Shown here one piece after another: positions 1 through 8,807 of a DNA stretch of 32,080 nucleotides; the stretch's first letter is position 1, and each line of letters begins with the position of its first letter. Source of the DNA: Gammaproteobacteria bacterium (GTDB lineage: Bacteria > Pseudomonadota > Gammaproteobacteria > Steroidobacterales > Steroidobacteraceae); assembly GCA_009926865.1 (NCBI GenBank), contig RFOD01000026.1, forward strand, positions 1-32,080, read 5' to 3'. The position numbers were made by a program, and so were the translations under genes. The notes below the pieces were generated by a model. It worked only from the letters and a program-made list of their open reading frames with translations. It was not told the DNA's origin and ran no database searches.

Positions 1-286
1 CAATCTTTGAAAACATCGGAAAACTGACGTCGTATTGGGTCTGACAGAAGTTACGGATCTCCGCCTCATCCCCTGGCTCCTGATGACCAAATTGATCACA
101 GGGAAACCCAAGCACCGTCAAACCGCGATCCCCGTACTGGCGCTGTAGCGCCTCAAGCCCCGCATATTGCGGGGTAAACCCGCAGCGGCTCGCCACATTC
201 ACGACGACGAGGACGCGGCCCTGAAGACTGGCGAGCGACAGTTCACGGCCCTCGATATCTTTGGCAGTCATTTCGTAAATCGACAT
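1..286 (-). CDS. glutathione peroxidase (BtuE-like), 3' end outside window
   Basis: Reading from the ATG at 286 toward base 1 gives 95 codons with no stop, so the gene continues beyond the left edge. The product begins MSIYEMTAKDIEGRELSLAS and contains NVASRCGFTPQY, the thioredoxin-fold peroxidatic loop of the glutathione peroxidase/BtuE family; Cys35 is the expected peroxidatic residue (cysteine, not selenocysteine). GFPCDQFGHQEPG is the second family signature, carrying the catalytic Gln. The protein should be a cytoplasmic thiol peroxidase reducing hydroperoxides with thioredoxin or glutathione. The start lies 5 bp after the stop of the NnrU-like gene, whose last codons supply a GGGATGA ribosome-binding site, so the two are probably translationally coupled. 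The family call is secure; the reductant is not determinable. Confidence 0.93.
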   Translation of the reverse strand, partial: MSIYEMTAKDIEGRELSLASLQGRVLVVVNVASRCGFTPQYAGLEALQRQYGDRGLTVLGFPCDQFGHQEPGDEAEIRNFCQTQYDVSFPMFSKI

Positions 287-291
287 AGCTT

Positions 292-870
292 TCATCCCAT
301 AGAAAACGGCGCGACGCCGAATAGTCTCAAATGCGCTTGAGTAACAAAGTGAACATAGAGCGCCAAACCCAAGCCCACCACCAATACGTCATTGAACCGC
401 CAAGCAGGAGTCCGCGGATTGACCCGAGATGGACGATACTTCAAAGAAATACGATCCGCGACTGCCCATACGAGTAACGAACCGAAAAGTAATACATCGG
501 CTAGCATGCCATTCGCGAGCAAATGCGCGAGTGCCCAGAGCTTAATGGCCACCAGCATCGGATGCTTCGCGACCCGAGAGATACGTCCCGGTAGATAAGC
601 GGCGAGCAGCAATGGGAAGACCGGCAACATGAGAAGCGCCGTTACGTGGCGTAAGCCAGCCGGTGGCAGGTAAAGAAACGTAGGCTCCAACCGAGCCAGG
701 CTATAGCCCGACCAAATCAATAAAAACCCCGCCAAGGCGATCGCAGAGTAGGCCGCTTTCCACGCCCACACCCCAAATCGTTCTACCCATTGATCACGCT
801 GCTTCGGCGCGACCATGCTGACCGAGTGAATCCCGAGAAAAAGGCATAGCCCCACTATCAGTTGTGTCAT
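292..870 (-). CDS. NnrU-like integral membrane protein
   Basis: About 192 residues with five or six hydrophobic segments. The N-terminus MTQLIVGLCLFLGIHSVSMV and the sequence LPGRISRVAKHPMLVAIKLW are typical of the NnrU family, whose founding members sit near denitrification genes and which relates to isoprenoid/heme-modifying membrane proteins such as 15-cis-zeta-carotene isomerase. The HP of KHPML and the histidines near the N-terminus (IHS) are conserved in that superfamily and could be heme ligands. I prefer the ATG at 870, behind a GGGGG tract and matching the family N-terminus; an ATG at 894 would add eight residues. It is followed at 5 bp by the glutathione peroxidase. No denitrification gene is visible nearby, so a role in nitric-oxide metabolism is not supported here. 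Confidence 0.85.
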   Translation of the reverse strand: MTQLIVGLCLFLGIHSVSMVAPKQRDQWVERFGVWAWKAAYSAIALAGFLLIWSGYSLARLEPTFLYLPPAGLRHVTALLMLPVFPLLLAAYLPGRISRVAKHPMLVAIKLWALAHLLANGMLADVLLFGSLLVWAVADRISLKYRPSRVNPRTPAWRFNDVLVVGLGLALYVHFVTQAHLRLFGVAPFSMG

Positions 871-1023
871 GAGCACCCCCAACCCGATGGCCATCTTGAT
901 TCCGATAGAGCATGTTCCGCCCTGCCTCGTGCCGACGCAAGCCCAGGACTTCGTGACGGGTCAAAACACCCGACGCCAACCCCGCGCGTCCCTCGTCTAA
1001 GACACTCCTTCTAGGGTCTCCCT

Positions 1024-2667
1024 CTAGGGCCTCCCGAGGTAATAAGACGGCGTTGCCAAGCCCACGTTACGGACCCAACCGGTGATGGATGTCGCGACCA
1101 AGCGGTGCGCCACTCCGGAATAAAGCGGAATGACAGGCAGGTCGCGCAAGATGCGTTCCTCGGCCGCGTAATACCCACGTGCGCGGGCTTCAATCGTGCG
1201 TTCGCGCTCCGCCTTGTTGATCAGCGCATCGACCTCAGGCTCGGCATAGCCAAAGTAATTTAAGAAAGAGTCGCTGCGAAAGCGATTAATGAAACTCGCG
1301 GGGCCCTGCACCACGGAGAAGACGCTGTAGTCCATCAAATCAAATCGGCGTGCATTGAGTGCCTCGCTATAGGCACGCGACTCTAAACCTTGCGCATCGA
1401 CTCGTACACCGAATGGCGCCCACATCGCATCCAACGCGAGAAAGGTACGCTGAGTCAAAGAATTGGAAGAAAAAATAGCCTGTAAACGCAAAGGTTGTTG
1501 ACGCGATAACCCCAACTCGCGAGACAGCGCCTGAGCACGAGCAAGACGCGTAGAGCGTTGCGCCCGAGAGGATACAGGGAGTTTGCGTTCGAGATAATCC
1601 GTCGCCGCCATAGGGACTAAACTCTCGCTCGGCTCTTCCCCGAGCGCGCGAACCTTACTGCACAAGGTCTCCCGGTCCACCGCCAGCGCTAACATCCTGC
1701 GCAGCCGAGGGTCTGCGACCGTTTGGCGTCGCAAGTTGAACCCCACCCACCCGCCGGTGTGGGTCGGTGCACTCTTGAGCTGCGTTGGTAACTCCTCGCG
1801 CGCGAGCTGTAAGGCCGAACCCTCGCTAATCTGAGCGATATCCAGCTCGCCGGCGCGAAACAAACGTAGTCGAGTCGCATCATCAATACCAAACAGCCAA
1901 TGCACGCCCGACGGCGGCGCACCACGCACGTTCGCAGCACGAGCGCCTACGAGTCGTTGCTGAAAACGCTCATTACGCACGAGTTGCAACCGGCCATTTT
2001 GTCGCCAGGCGATGGGCCGATAAGCGCCGTTGACGATCATCTGTGGCGGCTTTGCCCAATCCTGCCCCCATCGTAAAAGTGCATGCTGCGGGACGATGTA
2101 AGCGACAGCCAGCAGCTTCAAAAGATCCGTCTCAGCGCGTTCGAGCTCAATGACAATCTCGCGCTCGCGCTCGATCCGTACTCCTAATTCTTTGGGGTCT
2201 TTGTTACCTGTACGGATAGCGCGCGCGTTACGGATGGCGTCATAGCGATACGACAATAGCGCCCCTGTGGCGGGATCTAGCAAGCGCCGCAAACTGAATT
2301 GCACGTCATCGGCACTTAAGGCTCGACCATCAGACCAAAATAAATCCGGGTGTAAGATGAACCGATAACGCTGGCCGTCTGCGTCGATTTGCCAACGCTC
2401 GGCGCAGCCTGGAACCAAAAGCCCCGCGCCATCGATGGCGGTCAACCCTAGGAATAAATCGGCTGCGATTTCCATATCCGCTGAAGACAGCGGTCGGTGT
2501 GGATCCAGACTGGTCAAATTACCGCCGCGCGAACGGCGCAAGATGAATTCACCCTTCGGATCACTGACCGAGGCGCTGGAACGCGATATTTGAGCGGCAC
2601 CACTTTCGAGAATTGGCCATCCCGCTAGACCGACGGCGGTCCCAGTCACAAAATCACGTCGACGCAT
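1024..2667 (-). CDS. oligopeptide ABC transporter solute-binding protein, SBP_bac_5 family, probable Tat substrate
   Basis: A 547-residue periplasmic binding protein of the OppA/MppA/DppA class. The N-terminus MRRRDFVTGTAVGLAGWP has a twin-arginine RRxF motif and a short hydrophobic stretch, suggesting Tat export. Family hallmarks are the early LTSLDPHRPL segment, DGQRYRFILHPDLFWSDGR and the RRLLDPATGALLSYR stretch; near the C-terminus are LPVIPLYSG and VGLATPSYYLGR. The product is clearly paralogous to the binding protein at 7159-8754, sharing the WSDGRxL, RRxLDPAT and IRNARAI blocks. It lies 45 bp downstream of the MFS gene on the same strand. No permease or ATPase gene is present, so it must use a transporter encoded elsewhere or act as a chaperone or sensor. 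The ligand is unknown. Confidence 0.92.
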   Translation of the reverse strand: MRRRDFVTGTAVGLAGWPILESGAAQISRSSASVSDPKGEFILRRSRGGNLTSLDPHRPLSSADMEIAADLFLGLTAIDGAGLLVPGCAERWQIDADGQRYRFILHPDLFWSDGRALSADDVQFSLRRLLDPATGALLSYRYDAIRNARAIRTGNKDPKELGVRIEREREIVIELERAETDLLKLLAVAYIVPQHALLRWGQDWAKPPQMIVNGAYRPIAWRQNGRLQLVRNERFQQRLVGARAANVRGAPPSGVHWLFGIDDATRLRLFRAGELDIAQISEGSALQLAREELPTQLKSAPTHTGGWVGFNLRRQTVADPRLRRMLALAVDRETLCSKVRALGEEPSESLVPMAATDYLERKLPVSSRAQRSTRLARAQALSRELGLSRQQPLRLQAIFSSNSLTQRTFLALDAMWAPFGVRVDAQGLESRAYSEALNARRFDLMDYSVFSVVQGPASFINRFRSDSFLNYFGYAEPEVDALINKAERERTIEARARGYYAAEERILRDLPVIPLYSGVAHRLVATSITGWVRNVGLATPSYYLGRP

Positions 2668-2712
2668 GTCGACATGTTAACAAGCTAGAGGCGTGACCGC
2701 AGTTGCTGGGTC

Positions 2713-3957
2713 TTAACGCGACTTGGCGCGAGCCACTACCAACAATATGGCACCGAGCGCCGTCAGACCTGCTGACATCACAAAGGGCGCAGCAGGACCC
2801 AACTTGAAATACACGGGACCTGAGAGCGCCGGACCAATGATGCGCCCTGCACTGCTCGAGGCATTGAACGCCCCCATCACCGACCCTCGCGAGCGAGGAT
2901 CGGCTTCAAACGACACCAAACTACTGATCGCGGGTAAATAGAGACCATTGGCCAGCCCAAAAACCCCTATCGCCAACCAAACCATGAGCGGGTTAACAGC
3001 CGTTGCAAACAACACAAGACCGATCACGACACCAATCACGGACGCGATAGCAATCGGCCGCTCACCAAACCGTCGCGTCAGCGGCCCAATCAATCCTGCT
3101 TGTCCCACCGCCGACAACAAGGCGAACACCGTGAAATGCAGACCGACTTCCACTAACGAATAACCAAATAAATCCCGTGCCCAGAACTGATACACCGACT
3201 GCATCGTGCCCGCGGCAACTGCGACAATCAGTGATGTTCCGACCAGACCGAGTAAGACCGGTCGACTGAACAACGTGTCGAACATGGATTTTTTCTTTGT
3301 AGGTGCTTGCTCGGACGTCTGTCCCGCATCCTCTCCTAAAGAAGAGTTAGTGGGCTGACCCGCCTGCGAAGCCCGACCAAACGGACGACGCAGCGACTCG
3401 GGCAAACTCTCTGGCAACCAAATCATCGTGCCGACCAAAGCCAGTAATGACAGCGCTGCTGAGGCCAAGCCCGGCCAATGCAAGCTTGCCTCACCCCCGA
3501 TCGTGCCCAAGAACCCTCCGAGCGCAGGGCCGATGGCAAAACCCACCCCAAATGCCGACGCGACAATCCCCAAGCCTTTGGCGCGATCTTTGGGTTCCGT
3601 TACATCGGTGGCATACGCAAAGGCAGCAGCCAAATTACCCGACATGATGCCGCCAAATGCGCGTGACACGAGTAGTGACTCAAGACTCGGGGCATAAGCG
3701 AGCCACAGGTAGGCGAGCACACTACCCGCTAAACTGAACACGAGAATCGGCTTACGGCCCCACGCGTCACTGCAGCGACCCCAGAAAGGTGTGGCGACTA
3801 ATTGAAAGAGAGAAAAGACACCGGCGCCGCCGAATGTCTTCCAAAAATCAGACGCCCCCATCTGCTCGACGACGATCGGAAAGGGAATGGTGGTGATGCC
3901 AAAGCCGGCAAGACTGATAAACACCACTAACCACAAGAGGCCAAGACTCTTAGTCAT
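2713..3957 (-). CDS. MFS transporter, DHA1/TetA-like
   Basis: About 414 residues and 12 predicted membrane helices in two six-helix halves, split by a hydrophilic central loop (roughly residues 195-230, rich in Q, S, K and E). The loop between helices 2 and 3 has the drug:H+ antiporter signature WGRCSDAWGRKPIL, and GIVASAFGVGFAIGPALGGFLG resembles antiporter motif C of 12/14-helix exporters. This places the protein with TetA-like multidrug/tetracycline exporters, although the natural substrate cannot be read from sequence. The ATG at 3957 is favoured, with GAGGCGG upstream; an in-frame TTG at 3984 would add nine non-conserved residues. The gene sits between a flavoenzyme and a peptide-binding protein, suggesting export of that pathway's product or substrate. 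Confidence 0.92.
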   Translation of the reverse strand: MTKSLGLLWLVVFISLAGFGITTIPFPIVVEQMGASDFWKTFGGAGVFSLFQLVATPFWGRCSDAWGRKPILVFSLAGSVLAYLWLAYAPSLESLLVSRAFGGIMSGNLAAAFAYATDVTEPKDRAKGLGIVASAFGVGFAIGPALGGFLGTIGGEASLHWPGLASAALSLLALVGTMIWLPESLPESLRRPFGRASQAGQPTNSSLGEDAGQTSEQAPTKKKSMFDTLFSRPVLLGLVGTSLIVAVAAGTMQSVYQFWARDLFGYSLVEVGLHFTVFALLSAVGQAGLIGPLTRRFGERPIAIASVIGVVIGLVLFATAVNPLMVWLAIGVFGLANGLYLPAISSLVSFEADPRSRGSVMGAFNASSSAGRIIGPALSGPVYFKLGPAAPFVMSAGLTALGAILLVVARAKSR

Positions 3958-4028
3958 AGCGACGATTATCCGCCTCGGCGGCAAGTTCGCGGGGCGGGTA
4001 ACCCCCGATCATCCGCAGGGAGGTCGGC

Positions 4029-6023
4029 TCAGAGCGCCATCGCGCAACGATAGCCCTCGGCCGTCGCGACGAGTAGCGAGCGAGGCGCATGGGCATCACC
4101 GATCATCGAGACTTTCACACCCGCTTCGCGTAGCGGCACAACGAGCGCATCGTTCGGGAATCGCGGCGTCGCGTGGGTGAGCAGGGTGACATCCTCGATC
4201 ACACACTCGCCGAGGCCACGTACCTCACGGAGCGTGACTCGACCCTCCAGCAAGCCCTCATCAAAGACCATCTCGTGCCAGGGGGCCACCTCGATCTTAC
4301 GATCGGCTAAACGTTGATGAATACCTTGACGATTCACCAATGGTTCTTCAGCCGCCACCCCCTCACGCGGAGTCACAATCACCACGCGATCGTAAAAACG
4401 GGTTAATAACTCGGCGGTGGAATAGGTGAACACCGTGTGATCGTGATCGTAGATCACAGCGGTACCCGACTCTCGCTGTTTACGACCCACGAAACGCGCT
4501 GCCACTGTCCGAATATCAGCAAAGAATTCCTCATCGCGCCACTCCTCTGGCAACCAGCTCGGCCATGCGGGTGTTGACCCTGTGGCGAGCACGACCTGAT
4601 CTGGCTTGAAGGCGAGGATTTCGGCGATCGTTGCGCGCACACCGAGTTCAAACCGCACACCATAGAAATCCGCGCGTAATTTTTGGTAATCGTAAACACT
4701 ACTTAAGCTCTCGCCGCCCGGTAATGCTGCGTGTATTCGCGCCTTGCCGCCCACTTCGGTCGAAGCGCTCCAGACCACAACCTCATGGCCACGGGCTGCC
4801 GCCACCCACGCCGCCTCCAAGCCTGCGGGCCCTGCGCCGACAATCGCTACGCGCTGTCGAGTCGAAGCGGCGGCGGGCTGCCAATCACACTCGTCCTCCA
4901 AACCCACGCGTGGGTTGTTATCGCAGGCCAAGAGGCCTCCCGCGACGATCGCCCCCCAACAGGTATTGCAGGAGACGCAATAACGAATTTCCGCCTCGCG
5001 ACCTGTCGCGGCTTTAAGCCCCCACGCCGGATCCGTCACAAGCGGTCGACCGAGCATCACCAAATCGGCCAGCCCATCGCGGACAAATCGCTCGCCCTCA
5101 TTCGGATCGGTGATCAGCCCGAGCGCTCCAATCGCCACGCCGGGCGCCGACTGCGCCAGCGAGGCAATCCGCTCTACGAACGGCGCGCGCGGACCGTGCA
5201 TGTCTGGCAAATGCCAGCCAAGCGTGTGCGAGTGCGCGCCCCAACACCAGGTCAAATAATTCGGGACACCGGTGGCATGGACTTCGCGCGTAATCGCAGC
5301 GGCAGTCTCTAGGTCGATGCCATCGGGCATCCCGTCTTCACCCGGCAATTTGACCCCAATGATGAACTGCTCACCGCAGGCCTCGCGCAAGGCCAAACAG
5401 AGCTCGGTCAGTAAACGCGCCCGCCCAGACAAATCACCGCCGAACTGATCCTGACGTTGATTCGAGCGCGCTGCTAAAAATTGATGGAATAAATGCCCAT
5501 GGCCAGCTGAGATCTCAACACCCGAAAAACCGGCATCTCGTAAAATGACTGCGGCATGCGCAAAATCTTTGATGAGCCGTAAGACTTCCTCGGTACTGAG
5601 CGCGTGTGGAACCGTCCAACTGAGGTCATCCGGCAAAGGGGATGGGCCTATTGCATCATGGCTACGGCCACTTTGGTGACGCCCCCGACCCGGATCTTGG
5701 ATTTGACCGAGCAGATGCGAGCCCTCCGCACGCACGGCTGCCGCCCAGCGCGCCAAGCCCTCACGATTCGTCTCATCCAACACCATCACTTTTTGTGGAT
5801 TTCTTTGGCGCGGCAAAAGATTCAGCGGCTCGGTCACCAACAAGGACGCGCCACCCCGTGCTCGTGTTCGGTGATAAGTGATCAGACGCTCGGTCACTTT
5901 GCCCGCTGTCACGTAGCGGGTCGACATCGAGGCGTGCACGATGCGATTACGCAGCTCAAAGCCCGCTAACTTAAACGGCGAAAAGAGATGGGGATACGCC
6001 GTCTCCCCGCCCGCGGCGATCAT
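4029..6023 (-). CDS. FAD/FMN- and 4Fe-4S-containing NADH:flavin oxidoreductase (TMADH / 2,4-dienoyl-CoA reductase family)
   Basis: A 664-residue two-part flavoenzyme. Residues about 10-345 form an old-yellow-enzyme TIM barrel binding FMN (LFSPFKLAGFELRNRIVHAS at the N-terminus, SNQRQDQFGGDLSGRARLL, and the phosphate-binding end GLADLVMLGRPLVTDP). Cys349, Cys352, Cys355 and Cys367 (CxxCxxC-x11-C) form the 4Fe-4S site, with spacing nearer to trimethylamine dehydrogenase than to FadH. The remainder is a dinucleotide-binding module beginning VAIVGAGPAGLEAA at 392-405. The usual HGAHGY active-site motif reads SAGHGH at 172-177, so only one catalytic histidine of the pair remains. The reading frame overlaps the methyltransferase stop by ATGA. 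Oxidative N-demethylation or enoate reduction is possible; the substrate is unknown. Confidence 0.9.
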   Translation of the reverse strand: MIAAGGETAYPHLFSPFKLAGFELRNRIVHASMSTRYVTAGKVTERLITYHRTRARGGASLLVTEPLNLLPRQRNPQKVMVLDETNREGLARWAAAVRAEGSHLLGQIQDPGRGRHQSGRSHDAIGPSPLPDDLSWTVPHALSTEEVLRLIKDFAHAAVILRDAGFSGVEISAGHGHLFHQFLAARSNQRQDQFGGDLSGRARLLTELCLALREACGEQFIIGVKLPGEDGMPDGIDLETAAAITREVHATGVPNYLTWCWGAHSHTLGWHLPDMHGPRAPFVERIASLAQSAPGVAIGALGLITDPNEGERFVRDGLADLVMLGRPLVTDPAWGLKAATGREAEIRYCVSCNTCWGAIVAGGLLACDNNPRVGLEDECDWQPAAASTRQRVAIVGAGPAGLEAAWVAAARGHEVVVWSASTEVGGKARIHAALPGGESLSSVYDYQKLRADFYGVRFELGVRATIAEILAFKPDQVVLATGSTPAWPSWLPEEWRDEEFFADIRTVAARFVGRKQRESGTAVIYDHDHTVFTYSTAELLTRFYDRVVIVTPREGVAAEEPLVNRQGIHQRLADRKIEVAPWHEMVFDEGLLEGRVTLREVRGLGECVIEDVTLLTHATPRFPNDALVVPLREAGVKVSMIGDAHAPRSLLVATAEGYRCAMAL

Positions 6024-7123
6024 GGATTAGGCAGACTCGCACCGAATACGTAGGTGGCGCCACCGGGACGACGTGCGTAATCGGCAAAACAGTGCTCAGC
6101 AGGAAAGTCCGCCTGTTGCATCGCCTTCAACATATCCGTCTCCGCAAAACCCGTCCAGAACGGCTCACCGTTCCAACGCACCTGCCAATCGTTCATGACC
6201 TGATCATCCAGCCCAAGTCGCGTTACTTGCGTCGCCACATCGACATGCAGCATGGCGCCACCCGGCGCTAGAACTCGACGGCACTCGCGAAGAATGGCGG
6301 GTAGATGGGTAGCATTGGTCTCGTGGAAGAAAATATTAGACACGACCAAATCAAAACTGGCTGAATCAAGCCCCGTCGCTGCGGCATCGGCCTGACGAAA
6401 CTCGATGGGAATACCGCGCTCTGCAGCAATGAGATGACCAAAACGCAGCAAGCCCGCAGCGACATCCACCGCCACGTATTGCGCCTCGGGGTAAGCTCGC
6501 GCAATCGCCTGCGAATGTACGCCGATTCCACAACCCAAATCCAAAATGCGGCGTGGACGTAAATCCGGGAAGCGCTGCTTGAGTTCGTTCAACAATAAGT
6601 TCGCGCGTCCATCGCCGGTCGCATGCCGCTGGCCCTTGCCGACGCCATAAATCAACGAAGCGCCGATGTAGCGAAGGCCCGGGGTGAGATCATCTTTATC
6701 GATGGCTCCGACATAGCCCCCCGGCTGACGATGAATCTCGGTGTCGCTAATGGGCGTCGGAATGGTAAGCGTCGGATCTAAATGCAGACTGCCCACGGCT
6801 GGCGCAGCTGCAAAACGCTGGCGCGCATCGGCCGCCACGCGTTGCGTCGTCGCCTCAATGGCATCCCACATCATCGTTTGTGAGTGATGCGTGAGCACGG
6901 CCCAACGACGAAACTCGGGGGTTTGCTCAAGCGCCGATTGGACATCGTCGCGTCGGCTAGGCGTGACGCCGCGCATCGTGGTGAGCTGGGGCGCCACTCG
7001 GCTCTGATAGGCCTCGCGTACTTTTTGTTGCGCCGAACCGTTCGCCAAATATTTGAGGCCCAAGATAAAATCTTGTCGCGCCTGCTCTATGGCGTTGACC
7101 GTATAAACACTTTGCTCACTCAT
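6020..7123 (-). CDS. class I SAM-dependent methyltransferase, unknown substrate
   Basis: About 367 residues from the ATG at 7123, which follows an AGAGAG ribosome-binding site; an upstream in-frame start at 7186 would overlap the preceding gene and is less likely. The C-terminal half is a Rossmann methyltransferase: motif I ILDLGCGIGVHSQAIA (near residue 193), the acidic end of beta-2 in YVAVDVAAG, motif IV LVVSNIFFHET and a following ILRECRRVLAPGGAML. The N-terminal ~150 residues are helical, contain conserved-looking Trp and His residues (RRWAVLTHHSQTMMW) and match no domain I recognise. It starts 35 bp after the binding-protein stop and its TGA overlaps the flavoenzyme ATG, so methylation and flavin chemistry are probably in one pathway. 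Confidence 0.88.
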   Translation of the reverse strand: MSEQSVYTVNAIEQARQDFILGLKYLANGSAQQKVREAYQSRVAPQLTTMRGVTPSRRDDVQSALEQTPEFRRWAVLTHHSQTMMWDAIEATTQRVAADARQRFAAAPAVGSLHLDPTLTIPTPISDTEIHRQPGGYVGAIDKDDLTPGLRYIGASLIYGVGKGQRHATGDGRANLLLNELKQRFPDLRPRRILDLGCGIGVHSQAIARAYPEAQYVAVDVAAGLLRFGHLIAAERGIPIEFRQADAAATGLDSASFDLVVSNIFFHETNATHLPAILRECRRVLAPGGAMLHVDVATQVTRLGLDDQVMNDWQVRWNGEPFWTGFAETDMLKAMQQADFPAEHCFADYARRPGGATYVFGASLPNP

Positions 7124-7158
7124 ACTGCTCTCTTTCAAATGGGCTATTGTGGCGCCAC

Positions 7159-8754
7159 TCAGCGAGACCCGACACTCATCAACCACGTGGGATACAAGCC
7201 GCGCGGATTATCCGCAAATCCACTGACACGCTTGGACACAAGCCGGCGACCCACCAAATAATAGACGGGGGCAACCGGCTGATCTTTGAGTACCATTGAC
7301 TCTGCTTGGCGCAGGATAGCCGAACGCTGCGTGACATCGACTTCTTGGGCGGCTTTCGCAAGAAGACCATCAAACTGCGGATTACGATAACCTGCAGTAT
7401 TCATACCCACCGCCGAGCCGACTGAAAGCATCCGCTCAAGGTAGGCATACGGGTCGCTGAATGAGGCGAGCCAAACAAATCGGGCCGCATCAAAATTACC
7501 TACGCCCACTTCTGTCACCAGAGCTTTAGTTTCTTTTTGCTGCAAATCAGCCCGCACCCCCACCTGACTCCACATCGCACCGATCGCGACCGCCACCTTG
7601 CGGTTAAGATCGGTGCTTGGAAACGCTAGGCGAATTCGTAGCGGCTTACCCGGCCCGTATCCGGCTTCCGCCAGTAATCGCTTGGCTTCGGCCAAACGCT
7701 TAGCCGAGCCCCAGGTGGCGTAATCCGGTTGCGCGCCGCGGTCGTAGTTGAGGACCCCCGGTGGCACGATGGAGTAGGCACCCACCCCCGGGAAACCCAG
7801 CACATTACGCGCGATCACCTCGCGCTCAATCGCCATCGCCAGTGCTCGACGGACACGCACATCCGCGGTGGGTCCACTGCGCGTATTGAAGACCACAACC
7901 TCGTTGGCGATCCCACGACCGAGTCGTAACGACTCCCCGTGCTGCGCTCTTAGCTCGTCCGTTCGCTCAGGGGGCACCACCATGATCAAGTCGAGCTCAC
8001 CGGCATTAAAACGTCGAACCAAGGTTCCAGGATTTCCAAGCGGATAGTGCACGACGCCATCGAGCTTGACTTGATCGGCACCCCAAAAATTGGGATTCAC
8101 CCGCGCTCGTACATAAGCGTTAGGTCGCCACTCCTCCAAGACAAACGGGCCGTTGCTGACAATGTTTTCGGGCCGCAACCACTCATTGCCATGTTTTTCG
8201 ATCACATGGCGCGGTACGGGCATCGCTGCCGCGGCGATCACATCAATAAAATAAGGCGTCGGATTTTCCAGCTCGATCCGTACCGTCTGAGGATCGGGTG
8301 CGGATACCGCAAGCGCCGTGACCGGCATGGCACCGGTCGCGATAGCACGGGCATTACGGATCGGAAATAAACGCGACGCCAACGGAAAAGCGGTCGCCGG
8401 ATCCAGCATTCGACGGAAGGAGTACACCCAATCCTCGCTGGTGAGCGCCCGTCCGTCTGACCATTTCAAATTACGACGCAGCTTGAAGTCGTATCGGCGG
8501 CCATCGGCACTCAAGGTCCAAGATTCGGCACTACCCGGGATTGGCCGACCGGTCATACCCGGCGTCGTTAAACTCATGAAGAGATCAAGTACCACCAACT
8601 GTTCGCCTGGCAGGGAGACTTTATGCGGGTCGATAGTGGCCGGATCATCCGTCCCCACCCGGTGAAAAATGCGCTCCGCACCGAATGCCATTGCTCCCCA
8701 CAGGCTCGAGGCCGTAATAAGCAAGAGCATCCCAAGCCGAATCGAGCGCAGCAT
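7159..8754 (-). CDS. oligopeptide ABC transporter solute-binding protein, SBP_bac_5 family
   Basis: About 531 residues with a Sec signal peptide (basic MLRSIRLG, hydrophobic MLLLITASSLWGAMAFG, cleavage probably near AFGA/ER). Mature-domain family blocks are RVGTDDPATIDPHKVSLPGE, LKWSDGRALTSEDWVYSFRR and the late PVAPVYYLVGRRLVSK. Two in-frame ATGs exist: the one at 8760 touches the AGGAGG Shine-Dalgarno directly, while the one at 8754 has six bases of spacing, so 8754 is the likely start. It is the first protein gene after tRNA-Arg on this strand and heads the methyltransferase-flavoenzyme-MFS set. It resembles the binding protein at 1024-2667 but uses a Sec rather than a Tat signal. No ABC permease is nearby. 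Confidence 0.92.
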   Translation of the reverse strand: MLRSIRLGMLLLITASSLWGAMAFGAERIFHRVGTDDPATIDPHKVSLPGEQLVVLDLFMSLTTPGMTGRPIPGSAESWTLSADGRRYDFKLRRNLKWSDGRALTSEDWVYSFRRMLDPATAFPLASRLFPIRNARAIATGAMPVTALAVSAPDPQTVRIELENPTPYFIDVIAAAAMPVPRHVIEKHGNEWLRPENIVSNGPFVLEEWRPNAYVRARVNPNFWGADQVKLDGVVHYPLGNPGTLVRRFNAGELDLIMVVPPERTDELRAQHGESLRLGRGIANEVVVFNTRSGPTADVRVRRALAMAIEREVIARNVLGFPGVGAYSIVPPGVLNYDRGAQPDYATWGSAKRLAEAKRLLAEAGYGPGKPLRIRLAFPSTDLNRKVAVAIGAMWSQVGVRADLQQKETKALVTEVGVGNFDAARFVWLASFSDPYAYLERMLSVGSAVGMNTAGYRNPQFDGLLAKAAQEVDVTQRSAILRQAESMVLKDQPVAPVYYLVGRRLVSKRVSGFADNPRGLYPTWLMSVGSR

Positions 8755-8773
8755 CGTCATCCTCCTGTTACCA

Positions 8774-8788
8774 GCCGCGCGTCGCGGC
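8774..8788 (-). other. short GC-rich hairpin between tRNA-Arg and the first operon gene
   Basis: GCCGCG and CGCGGC form a perfect six-pair stem with a CGT loop (plus-strand reading), lying between the tRNA 3' end at 8808 and the AGGAGG ribosome-binding site just upstream of 8754. No T-run follows in the direction of transcription, so it does not look like a strong intrinsic terminator. It may be an RNA-processing or weak termination element that partly separates the tRNA from the downstream mRNA. This rests on sequence symmetry alone. Confidence 0.35.
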
Positions 8789-8807
8789 GCACGGACATAC
8801 GAAATGC

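Noticed and set aside
794-979. Minus-strand 61-codon frame upstream of the NnrU-like gene
   Set aside because: It overlaps the NnrU coding start in another frame, uses a non-ATG start and shows no recognisable family.
4731-5312. Long plus-strand frame opposite the flavoenzyme gene
   Set aside because: It is antisense to a strongly supported flavoenzyme and is rich in Arg and Pro, as expected for a shadow frame.
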